This document shows positions 8,747 to 17,626 of a DNA stretch of 64,000 nt, in pieces. The stretch comes from CAYQDF01 sp964416175. Lineage in GTDB: Bacteria; Chloroflexota; Anaerolineae; Anaerolineales; UBA4823. The notes beneath the pieces were generated by a model. It saw only the letters and a program-made list of their open reading frames with translations, made no database searches and was not told the DNA's origin. The position numbers were made by a program, and so were the translations under genes. Where the stretch lies: NCBI GenBank assembly GCA_964416175.1, contig CAYQDF010000004.1:1-64000 (forward strand), given 5' to 3'. Position 1 is the stretch's first letter. Every line of letters starts with the position of its first letter.

Positions 8747-9520
8747 ATGACTTCCTATACACCATCAGAACTCATGACTATCAACGCCGCTCGCCTGCTG
8801 CGTGACGGCGACGTGGTGTTCGTCGGCGTGGGGCTGCCGAACCTGGCCTGCAACCTGGCCCGGCGCACGCACGCCCCGAATCTGGTGATGATCTATGAGG
8901 CTGGCGTCATCGGCGCCCAGCCCGCGCGGCTGCCCCTCTCTATCGGCGACCCGACCCTGGTCAGCGGCTCGCTGGCGGTGTGCAGCATGTACGACATCTT
9001 CGCCCTCTACCTCCAGCGCGGCAACATCGACGTCGGCTTCCTGGGCGGGGCGCAGATCGACCGCTTCGGCAACATCAACGCTACCGTGATCGGAGACTAC
9101 GCGCATCCCAAGGTGCGCCTGCCCGGTTCCGGCGGCTCGATGGAGATCGCCGCCTGGGCGAACCGCTGCTACATCATGACCCCCCACCAGGCGCGGCGCT
9201 TCCCTGAGAAGGTCGACTTCCGCACCTCCGCCGGCTTCCTGGGCGGGCGCGCCGAGCGCACGGCCGCAGCCCTGCGCGGCGCCGGCCCCCTGGCCGTCGT
9301 CACGGATCTCGGCATCCTCGAGCCGGACCAGACCGGCGAGCTGGTGCTGACGGGTTTGCACCCCGGCAAGACCATCGAGATGGCTCGGCAGAACACCGGC
9401 TGGGAACTCAAGGTCGTCCCGGATCTCAAAGTAACCGAACCACCGGCAGCCGAGGAGCTGCGGATCCTGCGGGAGGAGCTGGATCCGCAGGGGATATACC
9501 TTAAAGGGGAACGGGGATAA
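8747..9520 (+). CDS. CoA transferase subunit B (GctB/IpdB-like)
   Basis: A beta subunit of about 257 residues, forming the active site of the CoA transferase with subunit A. The segment MIYEAGVIGAQPARLPLSIG contains the Glu expected to carry the CoA thioester in GctB-type enzymes, and GSGGSMEIAAWANRCYIM is also typical. I place the start at the ATG at 8747 (MTSYTPSELM), because upstream in-frame starts at 8711 and 8627 would translate the G-run repeat or overlap subunit A. The last codons (KGERG) come from the next G-run repeat, which suggests the repeat has extended the C-terminus. Confidence 0.8.
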   Translation: MTSYTPSELMTINAARLLRDGDVVFVGVGLPNLACNLARRTHAPNLVMIYEAGVIGAQPARLPLSIGDPTLVSGSLAVCSMYDIFALYLQRGNIDVGFLGGAQIDRFGNINATVIGDYAHPKVRLPGSGGSMEIAAWANRCYIMTPHQARRFPEKVDFRTSAGFLGGRAERTAAALRGAGPLAVVTDLGILEPDQTGELVLTGLHPGKTIEMARQNTGWELKVVPDLKVTEPPAAEELRILREELDPQGIYLKGERG

Positions 9521-9531
9521 GGGAACAGGGG
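9506..9531 (+). repeat. G-run repeat spanning the end of CoA transferase subunit B
   Basis: Runs GGGG, GGGG, GGG and GGGG with loops AAC, ATAA and AACA give a canonical G-quadruplex pattern. The repeat covers the last codons and the stop of the upstream gene. Confidence 0.6.
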
Positions 9532-9572
9532 CAGTGGTTCGAACAGCCACATTCTCTATCCACTGAAAATCG

Positions 9573-10496
9573 ATGGCCGAACAGCTGGCGCGCCGCCCTC
9601 TCCTCCACCGCCTCTTCCTCACCCCCGGCGAGCCGCGTCTGCGCGCTGGCTGGCGGCTGATCCTTCAATCTGCCCTGCTGGTCGTCTGCCTGCTCGTCTT
9701 CCAGTTCCCTGCCGTGCTGGTCCTCAGCCGCCTGGGGCGGATCTCCAGCCCGGTCCCCCTGATCACATCGGCTCTGATCTCCTCCCTGGCGATCACTGTG
9801 TCTGTTTTCGTCGCCCGGCGCGCCCTCGACCGGCGCTCCCTCGCCAGCCTCGGGTTGAATTGGAACCGCAGCGCGTTGCTCGATGGGGTTTTCGGATTTG
9901 CCTTGACCGCTTTGATGATGGGGCTGATCTTCCTCCTCCTGTGGGGGGCCGGATGGCTACGGGTGTCCGCTTTTGCCTGGGAGAATCAGGGCTGGTTTCT
10001 TGCTCTCCTCTCGACCGGCCTCATGTTGCTCATCTTTACTCTGATTGGCTGGCAGGAGGAGCTGCTCGCCCGCGGCTACTGGCTCCAGAACCTGGGCGAC
10101 GGGATTAACCTGCGCTGGGGCGTTCTGCTCTCCTCGGCGCTGTTCGCCCTGGCGCATTCCGCGAACCCCCACGCTTCGTGGGAGGCGATCATGGGTCTGT
10201 TCCTCTCCGGGCTTTTCCTGGCATACGGCTACCTGCGCAGCGAGCAGCTGTGGCTCCCGGTTGGCCTGCATCTGGGGTGGAACTTCTTTGAGGGCGTGGT
10301 TTTCGGCTTCCCGGTCAGCGGGGTGACCTTCTTCCAGCTGGTCCACACCCGGGTCGGCGGGCCGCCGCTCGTCACTGGCGGGGCATTCGGCCCGGAGGCC
10401 GGGCTGGTGCAGCTCCCCGCGCTGCTGGTCGGCGCGGTCTTTATCCATCTCTATACAAGGAGTCGAAAAATGCAGAGGACAGGGGAAAAAGGGTAA
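9573..10496 (+). CDS. CPBP family intramembrane metalloprotease
   Basis: A 307-residue polytopic membrane protein with the CPBP (CAAX protease and bacteriocin-processing, Abi) motifs. The EExxxR motif reads QEELLARGYW, the second motif carries His in ALAHSANPHASW, and the third is HLGWNFFEG with His and Asn. About eight hydrophobic segments are visible. Such proteins cleave prenylated or membrane peptides, but the target is unknown. It follows the CoA transferase genes after a short spacer and may share their transcript. Its C-terminus (QRTGEKG) is again encoded by a G-run repeat. Confidence 0.8.
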   Translation: MAEQLARRPLLHRLFLTPGEPRLRAGWRLILQSALLVVCLLVFQFPAVLVLSRLGRISSPVPLITSALISSLAITVSVFVARRALDRRSLASLGLNWNRSALLDGVFGFALTALMMGLIFLLLWGAGWLRVSAFAWENQGWFLALLSTGLMLLIFTLIGWQEELLARGYWLQNLGDGINLRWGVLLSSALFALAHSANPHASWEAIMGLFLSGLFLAYGYLRSEQLWLPVGLHLGWNFFEGVVFGFPVSGVTFFQLVHTRVGGPPLVTGGAFGPEAGLVQLPALLVGAVFIHLYTRSRKMQRTGEKG

Positions 10497-10559
10497 TGTG
10501 GCTAGGATAATCCTTCCAAGACAACGAGGGTCTGCCCCTCCCCCCTGATCCCTGTTCCC
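10482..10559. repeat. G-run/C-run repeat between CPBP and LctP genes
   Basis: GGGG at 10482-10485 and GGG at 10491-10493 are followed by four C-runs (10535-10538, 10540-10545, 10550-10552, 10557-10559). The C-runs give a G-quadruplex pattern on the minus strand, ending just before the permease start. Confidence 0.5.
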
Positions 10560-10568
10560 TACGCCCAT

Positions 10569-12095
10569 ATGACCTTCCTCCTCGCCTTCATCCCGATTGC
10601 ATTGATCCTTGCGCTGATGGTCGGACTACGCTGGGGGGCAGCGCGGGCAGGCGGAGCGGGTTACCTGAGCGCCCTGCTGATTGCGATCCTCGCCTTCGGC
10701 GCGGGTCCAGAGTTGCTCGGGTATGCGCACACCCGGGCTCTGCTGCTCAGTCTGGACGTGCTCTACATTATCTGGGCTGCCTTCCTGCTCTACCGGGTTG
10801 CCGACGAAGCCGGAGCGATCCGGTCCATCGGTCAGGCGCTTCCCCACCTGACCGCCGACCAGGGAATGCAGGCCCTGGTCATCGGCTGGGTCTTCGCCTC
10901 TTTCCTGCAGGGTGTGGGAGGGTTCGGCGTCCCGGTGGCGGTGATCGCTCCTATCCTGGTCGGCCTGGGCTTCACGCCGATACTGGCGGTGGTGATCCCT
11001 TCCCTGGGGCACGGTTGGGCGGTCACATTCGGGTCGTTGGGGTCTTCCTTCCAAGCCCTGATGGCCTCTACCGGCCTGTCGGCAGAGATCCTGGCTCCCC
11101 CGTCGGCGCTGTTTCTGAGCGTCTCCGGCCTGCTGACCGGGCTGCTCGTCGCCCACGCCGCGGAGGGCTGGTCTGCCGTGCGCCGGCTCGCGCTGCCGAT
11201 CGCCGTATTTGGGATCGTGATGGGTGCAGTGCAGTACGCCGCGGCTACCGCCGGACTGTGGAACATCGCCGCCTTCTGCGCCGGGGTCGCGGGACTGCTC
11301 CTCGCGGTGCCGCTGGCCCGGCGGTTCCGCGGCCAACCGGGAGAGGCTAGGTCGCTGGACCGGCGCGGATTGGGGTTCGCCGTCTCCGGCTATCTCGTGC
11401 TGATCGCCGTCACCCTTGCGGTACAGCTGATCCAGCCCTTTAACGAATTTCTGGGTCAGGTGGCGATCCGGGTAGATTTTCCGGAAGTGCGCACGGCGCT
11501 CGGCCACGTCACCCCGGCTGGCCCGGGCAGAACGATCCCGGTCTTCCGGCACGCCGGCGCGATCCTGGCTTTTTCGTCATTCCTGGCTTATCTCATATAC
11601 TGGTGCGCTGGCCTGTATTCCCCCGGTGCTGCCGGGCGCATCCTCTCCGGCACTTTGAGAAAGGTGATGTCGTCCAGTGTCAGCATCGCCTCGATGGTGG
11701 CGATGGCGGTCATCATGGAGAACTCCGGGATGACCGAGGCGATGGCGCGTGGCCTGGCGGGCGGCGTGGAGCGGTTGTATCCCCTGGTCGCTCCGTGGAT
11801 TGGCGCACTGGGGGCGTTCATGACCGGCAGCAACACCAACTCCAATGTCGTCTTCGGTGCTTTGCAGCTGCGCACGGCCCAGATCCTGGGCTACACTGCA
11901 ACGGTCATCCTTGGAGGGCACACGGCGGGTGCCGCGCTGGCCTCGGTCATTGCCCCCACCAAGGTTGTGGTCGGCGCGAGCACAGCCGGCATGGCCGGGA
12001 AGGAAGGCGATATCCTGCGCAGGTTGATCGGCTACACAGCGCTGCTAGTCGCTTTGATCAGCCTGCTGACCCTGCTGGCGTTGTGGTTCGCCTGA
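10569..12095 (+). CDS. L-lactate permease family transporter (LctP)
   Basis: A 508-residue transporter of the LctP family with 12 or more hydrophobic segments. It is expected to import lactate or glycolate with protons. Family patterns seen are FLQGVGGFGVPVAVIAPILV in the first half and GALGAFMTGSNTNSNVVFG near the C-terminus, including the conserved SNTNSN. It is slightly shorter than the E. coli proteins. It sits at the end of a carbon-metabolism run and is followed after 19 bases by a small membrane protein. The substrate specificity is inferred from family only. Confidence 0.85.
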   Translation: MTFLLAFIPIALILALMVGLRWGAARAGGAGYLSALLIAILAFGAGPELLGYAHTRALLLSLDVLYIIWAAFLLYRVADEAGAIRSIGQALPHLTADQGMQALVIGWVFASFLQGVGGFGVPVAVIAPILVGLGFTPILAVVIPSLGHGWAVTFGSLGSSFQALMASTGLSAEILAPPSALFLSVSGLLTGLLVAHAAEGWSAVRRLALPIAVFGIVMGAVQYAAATAGLWNIAAFCAGVAGLLLAVPLARRFRGQPGEARSLDRRGLGFAVSGYLVLIAVTLAVQLIQPFNEFLGQVAIRVDFPEVRTALGHVTPAGPGRTIPVFRHAGAILAFSSFLAYLIYWCAGLYSPGAAGRILSGTLRKVMSSSVSIASMVAMAVIMENSGMTEAMARGLAGGVERLYPLVAPWIGALGAFMTGSNTNSNVVFGALQLRTAQILGYTATVILGGHTAGAALASVIAPTKVVVGASTAGMAGKEGDILRRLIGYTALLVALISLLTLLALWFA

Positions 12096-12114
12096 ATCCG
12101 AGCAAGGGATTGCC

Positions 12115-12297
12115 ATGGCAACCCTGAAGAACACCCTCCGCAAACGGCAGTTCCAGCTGCACTTGGTGGCGCTGCTGCTCATGTTCGCCCCGGCGGCGGG
12201 GACGTACTTCGCCGCACGGAGCGGCGCCGACTCCATGGTCTGGGCGCTCATCGTCATCGTGATCCTCGGCAACCTGGTGGCAGTGGTGGTGCCCTGA
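12115..12297 (+). CDS. Small membrane protein, 60 residues
   Basis: An unrecognised 60-residue protein with a basic N-terminus (KNTLRKRQ) and two hydrophobic stretches (LHLVALLLMFAPAAG and VWALIVIVILGNLVAVVV) joined by a short polar turn. It starts 19 bases after the permease gene, so co-transcription is likely. It could be an accessory subunit of the permease, but nothing in the sequence proves that. It may also be a general membrane-stress peptide. Confidence 0.55.
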   Translation: MATLKNTLRKRQFQLHLVALLLMFAPAAGTYFAARSGADSMVWALIVIVILGNLVAVVVP

Positions 12298-12397
12298 TCG
12301 GAAACGAAACGGGTTGCAAATTCCTTGGGATAATTTCAGATATGGGCAGCCCCGAAGTTGTTATCATTAGTCTTTCTACGTAATCTTCGAGCCCTTA

Positions 12398-13600
12398 ATG
12401 GTTCAAACCGAACATCTTTCCGGGATGACAATGGTGGAATTGACCAACAGGTTTATAGACCACTTCGGATCGCGGCCCGAGCTGGTCGCCCGGGCGCCAG
12501 GGCGCGTCAACCTGCTGGGAGAGCACGTCGATTACAATGCCGGGCCGGTCCTGCCCGCCGCAATTGACCGCGCGGTGAGCCTGGCCGCCCGACGGAACGA
12601 GGATGGCATTGTCCGCCTCTACGCCCTCGACCTCGCCGAGGATGTGCAGTTCGACCTGGCAGACCTGGACGCGAAAATCGACGTGGAGGGGAGAGCTTTA
12701 CCCGGCTGGGCGCGTTACCCCGCCGGGGTGGTTTGGGCGCTGGTGAAGAAAGGCCTGGCGGTGACCGGTCTCGACGGGGTCTTCACCTCCGATGTGCCGA
12801 TCGGAGCCGGATTGAGTTCGTCCGCAGCCCTGGAGACCGCTTTCGCCGTCACCTGGCAGCAGATGGGAGGCTGGGAGGTCGACCGCATGACCCTGGCGCG
12901 GCTCTGCCAGCGCGCTGAGAACGAATATGTGGGTGTGAACTGCGGGCTGATGGACCAGTTTGCCAGCGCCCACGGCGTGGCGGGCCACGCGCTGTATTTC
13001 GACACCCGCAGCCTGGAGTGGGAAGCCCTGCCTCTGCCACAAGAGGCGTTACTGGTGGTCGCCGACTCGGGAGTACGCCGCAGCCTGGCTGTTTCCGGCT
13101 ACAACGAGCGCCGGGCGGCTTGCGAGCAGGCAGTGGCGCTGCTCAAGACTTTCCTCCCCCATATTGAGAGCCTGCGCGACGTCTCCCCGACCGAGTTCGC
13201 CGCGCTGAGCGAATACCTGCCCGAGTCAACCCGCCGCCGCGCAGAGCACGTGGTCAAGGAGATCGCCCGCGTCCAGTCGGCGGCCGTCGCCTTGCGCAAC
13301 GACGACCGCCAGTCCTTTGGGGCGTTGATGTACGCCGGGCATGCCAGCCTGCGCGACCTGTACGAGGTCAGCACGCCGGAGTTGGATGCCCTGGTCGAGA
13401 TCTCGCGAGGCTTGCCAGGCTGCATCGGGGCGCGCCTGACCGGGGCCGGCTTCGGCGGATGCACAGTCAACCTGGTGGAGGCAGGCGCTGCTGACGATTT
13501 TATCGAGGGGCTGACCGCGGGGTACCGGGAGTTAACAGGCCGCCAGGCGCAAGTCTACCTGTGCCAAGCGAGCCAGGGGGCTGAGGCAACGTTGATTTAG
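12398..13600 (+). CDS. galK: Galactokinase
   Basis: A GHMP-family sugar kinase of about 400 residues that phosphorylates galactose with ATP in the Leloir pathway. The galactokinase signature GRVNLLGEHVDYN is near residue 40, the ATP-binding GAGLSSSAALE is in the middle, and the third GHMP motif LTGAGFGGCTVNL is near the C-terminus. The first ATG is at 12398; the ATGs at 12425 and 12431 are also possible because none has a strong ribosome binding site. No other gal genes are in the window. It ends 15 bases from the convergent mutS2. Confidence 0.88.
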   Translation: MVQTEHLSGMTMVELTNRFIDHFGSRPELVARAPGRVNLLGEHVDYNAGPVLPAAIDRAVSLAARRNEDGIVRLYALDLAEDVQFDLADLDAKIDVEGRALPGWARYPAGVVWALVKKGLAVTGLDGVFTSDVPIGAGLSSSAALETAFAVTWQQMGGWEVDRMTLARLCQRAENEYVGVNCGLMDQFASAHGVAGHALYFDTRSLEWEALPLPQEALLVVADSGVRRSLAVSGYNERRAACEQAVALLKTFLPHIESLRDVSPTEFAALSEYLPESTRRRAEHVVKEIARVQSAAVALRNDDRQSFGALMYAGHASLRDLYEVSTPELDALVEISRGLPGCIGARLTGAGFGGCTVNLVEAGAADDFIEGLTAGYRELTGRQAQVYLCQASQGAEATLI

Positions 13601-13615
13601 GAACGAATCCACATC

Positions 13616-16051
13616 TCACACCGTCCTCAGCTTCGCCACGGTCACCCCATCGCCCCCTTCTTTTTCTCCGCCCGCTTCGAAGGACGCGACGTGCGGGTGC
13701 GCGCCCAGGGACTCCCGCACCGCCTGGCGCAACTTTCCCGTCCCCTTGCCGTGGATGACGCGCACGAAGGGCAGACCCGCCAGGAACGCCGCGTCCAGGT
13801 AGCGCTCCATGGCGCTCAGGGCTTCGTCGGCGCGCTGGCCGCGCAGGTCCAGCTCCACACCCGGGGAGGCAAGCAAGAAGCTCTCCGGCGCGCTCCCGGC
13901 TCCCGGCGGTTCCTCAACGCCAGGCCGCCTGCGCCGCGCCGGTTTCGCCTCTGCTTCCGCCTCCTCTCCGACCAGCGTAACTTCCGCCAGGCGCGTCCGC
14001 ACGCGCAGCGACCCCACCTGCACCTCGACCTCCTCCTCGCTCAGGGCCGAGACCACGCCCTGCGTGTCGAGCGAACGCAGCCGCACCCGGTCGCCCAGGC
14101 GGATAGGGCGCACTGCCTCGGTCTCCTGGATCACCGGGGGCTTCCTAACGACCGGTTCCAAGACGATGTCTTCCAGCTCTTCAATCTGCTCTTCGATCGG
14201 CTGCAAGACCTCCAGAGGCTGGCGGGTGCCCGCCAGGGCGCGGCGGGCGGCTTCCAATTCCGCCCTCAATTCTTCGACCTGTCGGGCGGCCTCGGCGCGC
14301 GCCTCCTCCAGGACGGCCCGCCGTTCGTCTTCAATGCGCTCCAGCCGGACAGCCAGATCGGCGCGCAGGCGTTCCACCTCCTGGCGCGCCTGCTCGGCCG
14401 CGGCGCGGGCCTGGTAAGCGAGATCCCGCTGCCGGTGGATCTCGTCCAGCAAGTCCTCCACCCGCAGGTCCTCCGGGCTGAGCTCGGCCCGCGCCGCGGC
14501 GATGATCGACTCCGGCATCCCCAGGCGCTGGGCGATCGCCAGGGCGTTCGAGCGGCCGGGCAGCCCGATCGTCAGGCGGAAGGTTGGCTGGAGGGTCTCC
14601 AGGTCGAACTCGACGCTGGCGTTGACCACTCCCTGTTTGGCATGGGCGTAAGCCTTCAACTCAGGGTGGTGGGTGGTGACCAGCGTCGTGATCCTGCGCT
14701 CGAGCAGGTGGGAGAGCAGGGCGCGCGCCAGCGCCGCCCCCTCCTGCGGGTCGGTCCCCGCCCCCAGCTCATCCAGGATGACCAGCGACTGGCTATCCGC
14801 CTTATCCAGGATGCGCACGATGTTCATGACGTGCCCCGAGAAAGTCGAGAGCGACTGCTCGATCGACTGCTCGTCGCCGATGTCTGCGTAGACGGAATCG
14901 AAAATGCTGATCTCCGAACCAGGTTCGGCCGGGATGTGCAACCCAGACTGGGCCATGAGCGCCAGCAGGCCAGCGGTCTTCAAGGTGACCGTCTTGCCCC
15001 CCGTGTTCGGGCCGGTGATCACCAGGGCATAGGTCTGAGCGTCCAGGTCCAGGTCGACCGGGACGACCGTCTTGGGGTCTAGCAGAGGATGCCGCGCGCC
15101 GAACAACCGGATCACACTGCCGGGATGGCCAGTCTTTCTCTCCCGGGTCCCTCGACCCTTCGGAAAGGCGTGCAGGGCCGGCTCGCTGGCCTGGATCGCT
15201 TCGGCAAACCTGCCGCGCGCCAGCGCCAGGTCCAGCTCGGCGATCACATCCACCATTTGCAGGATCGCAACGGCATAATTCCCAATCTGGGCAGAGAGCT
15301 CCGCCAGGATGCGCCGCTCCTCGTCGCGCTCAGCCAGCTGCAGTTCGCGGTATTCGTTGTTAAGCTCGATAACACCAAATGGCTCGACGAAGAGCGTCGC
15401 GCCGGAAGCCGACTGGTCGTGGACGATCGCCCGCACGCGCCCCTTGAACTCGGCCCGCAGGGGCAGCACATAGCGTCCATCCCGCTGGGTCACCAGCGCT
15501 TCCTGCAGGTAAGGGACGATCTTCGGGTCCGAGACCATGCGCTGCATTCTGGTCAGCAGGCGGTCGTGGGCGATGCGCAGGTCGCGGCGGATGGCTGCCA
15601 GTTTGGGAGAAGCGGAGTCGAGCACCTCGCCCCGGTCAGAGATGGCCCGGGTGATGGCGTCTACCAGACCTGTTGGGGGCGCCATCTGCGCGGCGATCTC
15701 TCCCAGGGCCGGGTACTGGCCCTCCAGCCGGTCAAAGAGGCGCGCCAGATCCCGCCCGGCGACAAGCGTGGACTTCACATCCAATAGGTCTACTGGAGTC
15801 AGGACAGCGGCGCGGGCGGCCAGATCGACAGCCTGGCGGATATCACGCGCCCCGCCGATGGTCAGGTCGGGATGAGTCTCCAGGAGCTGGACCGCCTCGC
15901 GGGTCTCCGCCTGCCTGCGGCGCGCTTCGTCGGGGTCAGGAGTCGGGCGCAGGGCGCGCGCCTTATCCGCTGAGACGGCAAACGATGCATACCCGGCCAA
16001 CCGCTCCAGGATCTTGGGATACTCCAGAGTTTGCAGGGATTTATCATCCAT
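13616..16051 (-). CDS. mutS2: Endonuclease MutS2
   Basis: A protein of about 811 residues of the MutS2 family, implicated in suppression of recombination and in resolving collided ribosomes. The N-terminal clamp (LEYPKILERLAGYASF) is followed by the ATPase with Walker A GPNTGGKTVTLKTAG and the Walker B region LVILDELGAGTDPQEG. A long charged coiled coil follows, then a KOW-like stretch and a C-terminal Smr domain (VELDLRGQRADEAL, VIHGKGTGKLR). I start it at the ATG at 16051; the upstream extension to 16132 is not family-like. A TATAAT lies only about ten bases upstream of this start. Confidence 0.92.
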   Translation of the reverse strand: MDDKSLQTLEYPKILERLAGYASFAVSADKARALRPTPDPDEARRRQAETREAVQLLETHPDLTIGGARDIRQAVDLAARAAVLTPVDLLDVKSTLVAGRDLARLFDRLEGQYPALGEIAAQMAPPTGLVDAITRAISDRGEVLDSASPKLAAIRRDLRIAHDRLLTRMQRMVSDPKIVPYLQEALVTQRDGRYVLPLRAEFKGRVRAIVHDQSASGATLFVEPFGVIELNNEYRELQLAERDEERRILAELSAQIGNYAVAILQMVDVIAELDLALARGRFAEAIQASEPALHAFPKGRGTRERKTGHPGSVIRLFGARHPLLDPKTVVPVDLDLDAQTYALVITGPNTGGKTVTLKTAGLLALMAQSGLHIPAEPGSEISIFDSVYADIGDEQSIEQSLSTFSGHVMNIVRILDKADSQSLVILDELGAGTDPQEGAALARALLSHLLERRITTLVTTHHPELKAYAHAKQGVVNASVEFDLETLQPTFRLTIGLPGRSNALAIAQRLGMPESIIAAARAELSPEDLRVEDLLDEIHRQRDLAYQARAAAEQARQEVERLRADLAVRLERIEDERRAVLEEARAEAARQVEELRAELEAARRALAGTRQPLEVLQPIEEQIEELEDIVLEPVVRKPPVIQETEAVRPIRLGDRVRLRSLDTQGVVSALSEEEVEVQVGSLRVRTRLAEVTLVGEEAEAEAKPARRRRPGVEEPPGAGSAPESFLLASPGVELDLRGQRADEALSAMERYLDAAFLAGLPFVRVIHGKGTGKLRQAVRESLGAHPHVASFEAGGEKEGGDGVTVAKLRTV

Positions 16052-16209
16052 GTACGCTGGTATTATACCCAGCTTGCGATGATATAATATCGCCCATGCC
16101 AGATATCTTTCACCCTCCCCGTTAAGTCTCACTAGCGCTTAAGCGCTCCCGCGCCCCGCCTCTTCCTCCCTCTCGGAAGAAAAACCATTCACTGGAGGAA
16201 GAGGTATTG

Positions 16210-17448
16210 ATGCTTAAGCGATTATTAAACTGGCCGGTTCCCGGCCGCAATAAGCCCCTCTGGGGCGCAGTCACCCTCACAACCTTATTCATTTCAATCG
16301 AGTTCTTCGACGAGCTCTACTACGGCGTGGAAGGAGTCACGCTGCCAGCTCTGCGCGCCAACCTGGGACTGTCCTACGCCCAGGTAGGGCTGCTGCTCGG
16401 CCTGCCGGGCCTCGTCAGCGCCCTCATCGAGCCGGCCATCATGCTGCTGGGGGACACGCGGCTGCGGAAGAGCCTGATCCTTTCCGGCGGCTGCGCCGTC
16501 GCAGCTGCGGCGTTCCTGACGGGGGCCAGCGCCTCCTTCACTGTCCTCCTGGCCGCTTTTGCGATCGGCTATCCGGCCAGCGGGGCGTTCGTGACCCTTT
16601 CCCAGGCCTCGCTGATGGACGCTCACCCCGGGCGTGAGCAGCAGATGATGGCGCGCTGGTCCCTCGCCGGTTCGCTGGCGAACCTCGCCGCCCCCCTCCT
16701 CATGGCTGCCGGTTTCTGGCTGGGATTTGGCTGGCGCTGGGTCTACTTCGTACTGGCCGCCCTCGCGCTCCTGCTTACCTTCCAGGTCAGATTCCAGACT
16801 TTTTCACGACTGGCTCCGGGCGGGGACCCCCACCTAGTCCGAGTGCGCGGTTTTGGACAGGAGCTCCGGACGCTGCTGCGGGGCGCCGGAGTGCTGGCCA
16901 GAAATCGCAACTACTGGCGGTGGACCTTGCTGCTGCAGCTCTCCGACCTGATGCTGGATATACTGACCACCTATCTCCCCCTCTACCTGACCGACCTGGC
17001 TGGGTTGGACAACGCTCGGACCGGCCTGGTCATAGGTCTGGTTATGTTCGCCACCCTTGCAGCGGATGCAGCTCTCATCCCCCTCCTGGAACGCTTCCCA
17101 GGGAGGTCTGTGGTGCGCATCTCCGCCGCTTTGACGGGCCTGCTGTACGCCGTCTGGCTGCTGCTCCCCTGGTCGCCAGTGAAGCTGGTCCTGCTCCTCG
17201 CCCTGCGCCTGGGGACGTTAGGCTGGTACCCGGTGCTTCAAGGAGAAGCGTACGCCACCGCGCCCGGGAAATCCGGCTCTGTCCTGGCGCTGGGGACCAT
17301 CACCGGTGTACTTGGCTCCGGGATGGCCTGGCTGGTCGGCTGGGTCGCCGGAGAAGCCGGTCTGCCAACGGCGATGTGGCTGCTGCTGCTGGGGCCGGTC
17401 AGCCTGGCGCTGTTCGTCCCCCGGGCCGGCAAGGTCCGTCCAGGATAG
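16210..17448 (+). CDS. MFS transporter
   Basis: A 412-residue major facilitator protein with about 12 hydrophobic segments. The loop between segments 2 and 3 contains DTRLRKS, a weak form of the MFS DRxGRR motif. A GGAGG-type sequence precedes TTGATG, and the ATG at 16210 is chosen. It is transcribed divergently from mutS2. The substrate cannot be inferred; sugar or drug transport are both possible. Confidence 0.75.
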   Translation: MLKRLLNWPVPGRNKPLWGAVTLTTLFISIEFFDELYYGVEGVTLPALRANLGLSYAQVGLLLGLPGLVSALIEPAIMLLGDTRLRKSLILSGGCAVAAAAFLTGASASFTVLLAAFAIGYPASGAFVTLSQASLMDAHPGREQQMMARWSLAGSLANLAAPLLMAAGFWLGFGWRWVYFVLAALALLLTFQVRFQTFSRLAPGGDPHLVRVRGFGQELRTLLRGAGVLARNRNYWRWTLLLQLSDLMLDILTTYLPLYLTDLAGLDNARTGLVIGLVMFATLAADAALIPLLERFPGRSVVRISAALTGLLYAVWLLLPWSPVKLVLLLALRLGTLGWYPVLQGEAYATAPGKSGSVLALGTITGVLGSGMAWLVGWVAGEAGLPTAMWLLLLGPVSLALFVPRAGKVRPG

Positions 17449-17507
17449 TGATTCCTTGCAGGAGATCATAGGCGTTAAGTCACTCGTTTTTTTGTGTGAA
17501 CACGCTA

Positions 17508-17516
17508 TGATATAAA
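17508..17516 (+). promoter_or_regulatory. Extended -10 promoter element for fumarate hydratase genes
   Basis: TGA-TATAAA forms an extended -10 box about 110 bases before the fumarate hydratase start. No good -35 hexamer sits 17 bases upstream; only a T-run is there. Confidence 0.4.
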
Positions 17517-17626
17517 ATATATACCAAATCCTGTCATGATAAGCGGATTCACCGTACCCACAGTTTAAGCGGGAAGATTCCGCCAGGATGAGTGAATACC
17601 TTTGGCGTTATGATTGGAGGTCACAC

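Noticed and set aside
13691..15082. 463-codon open frame opposite mutS2
   Set aside because: Antisense frame in high-GC coding DNA; no recognisable motifs, while the mutS2 frame has all family motifs.
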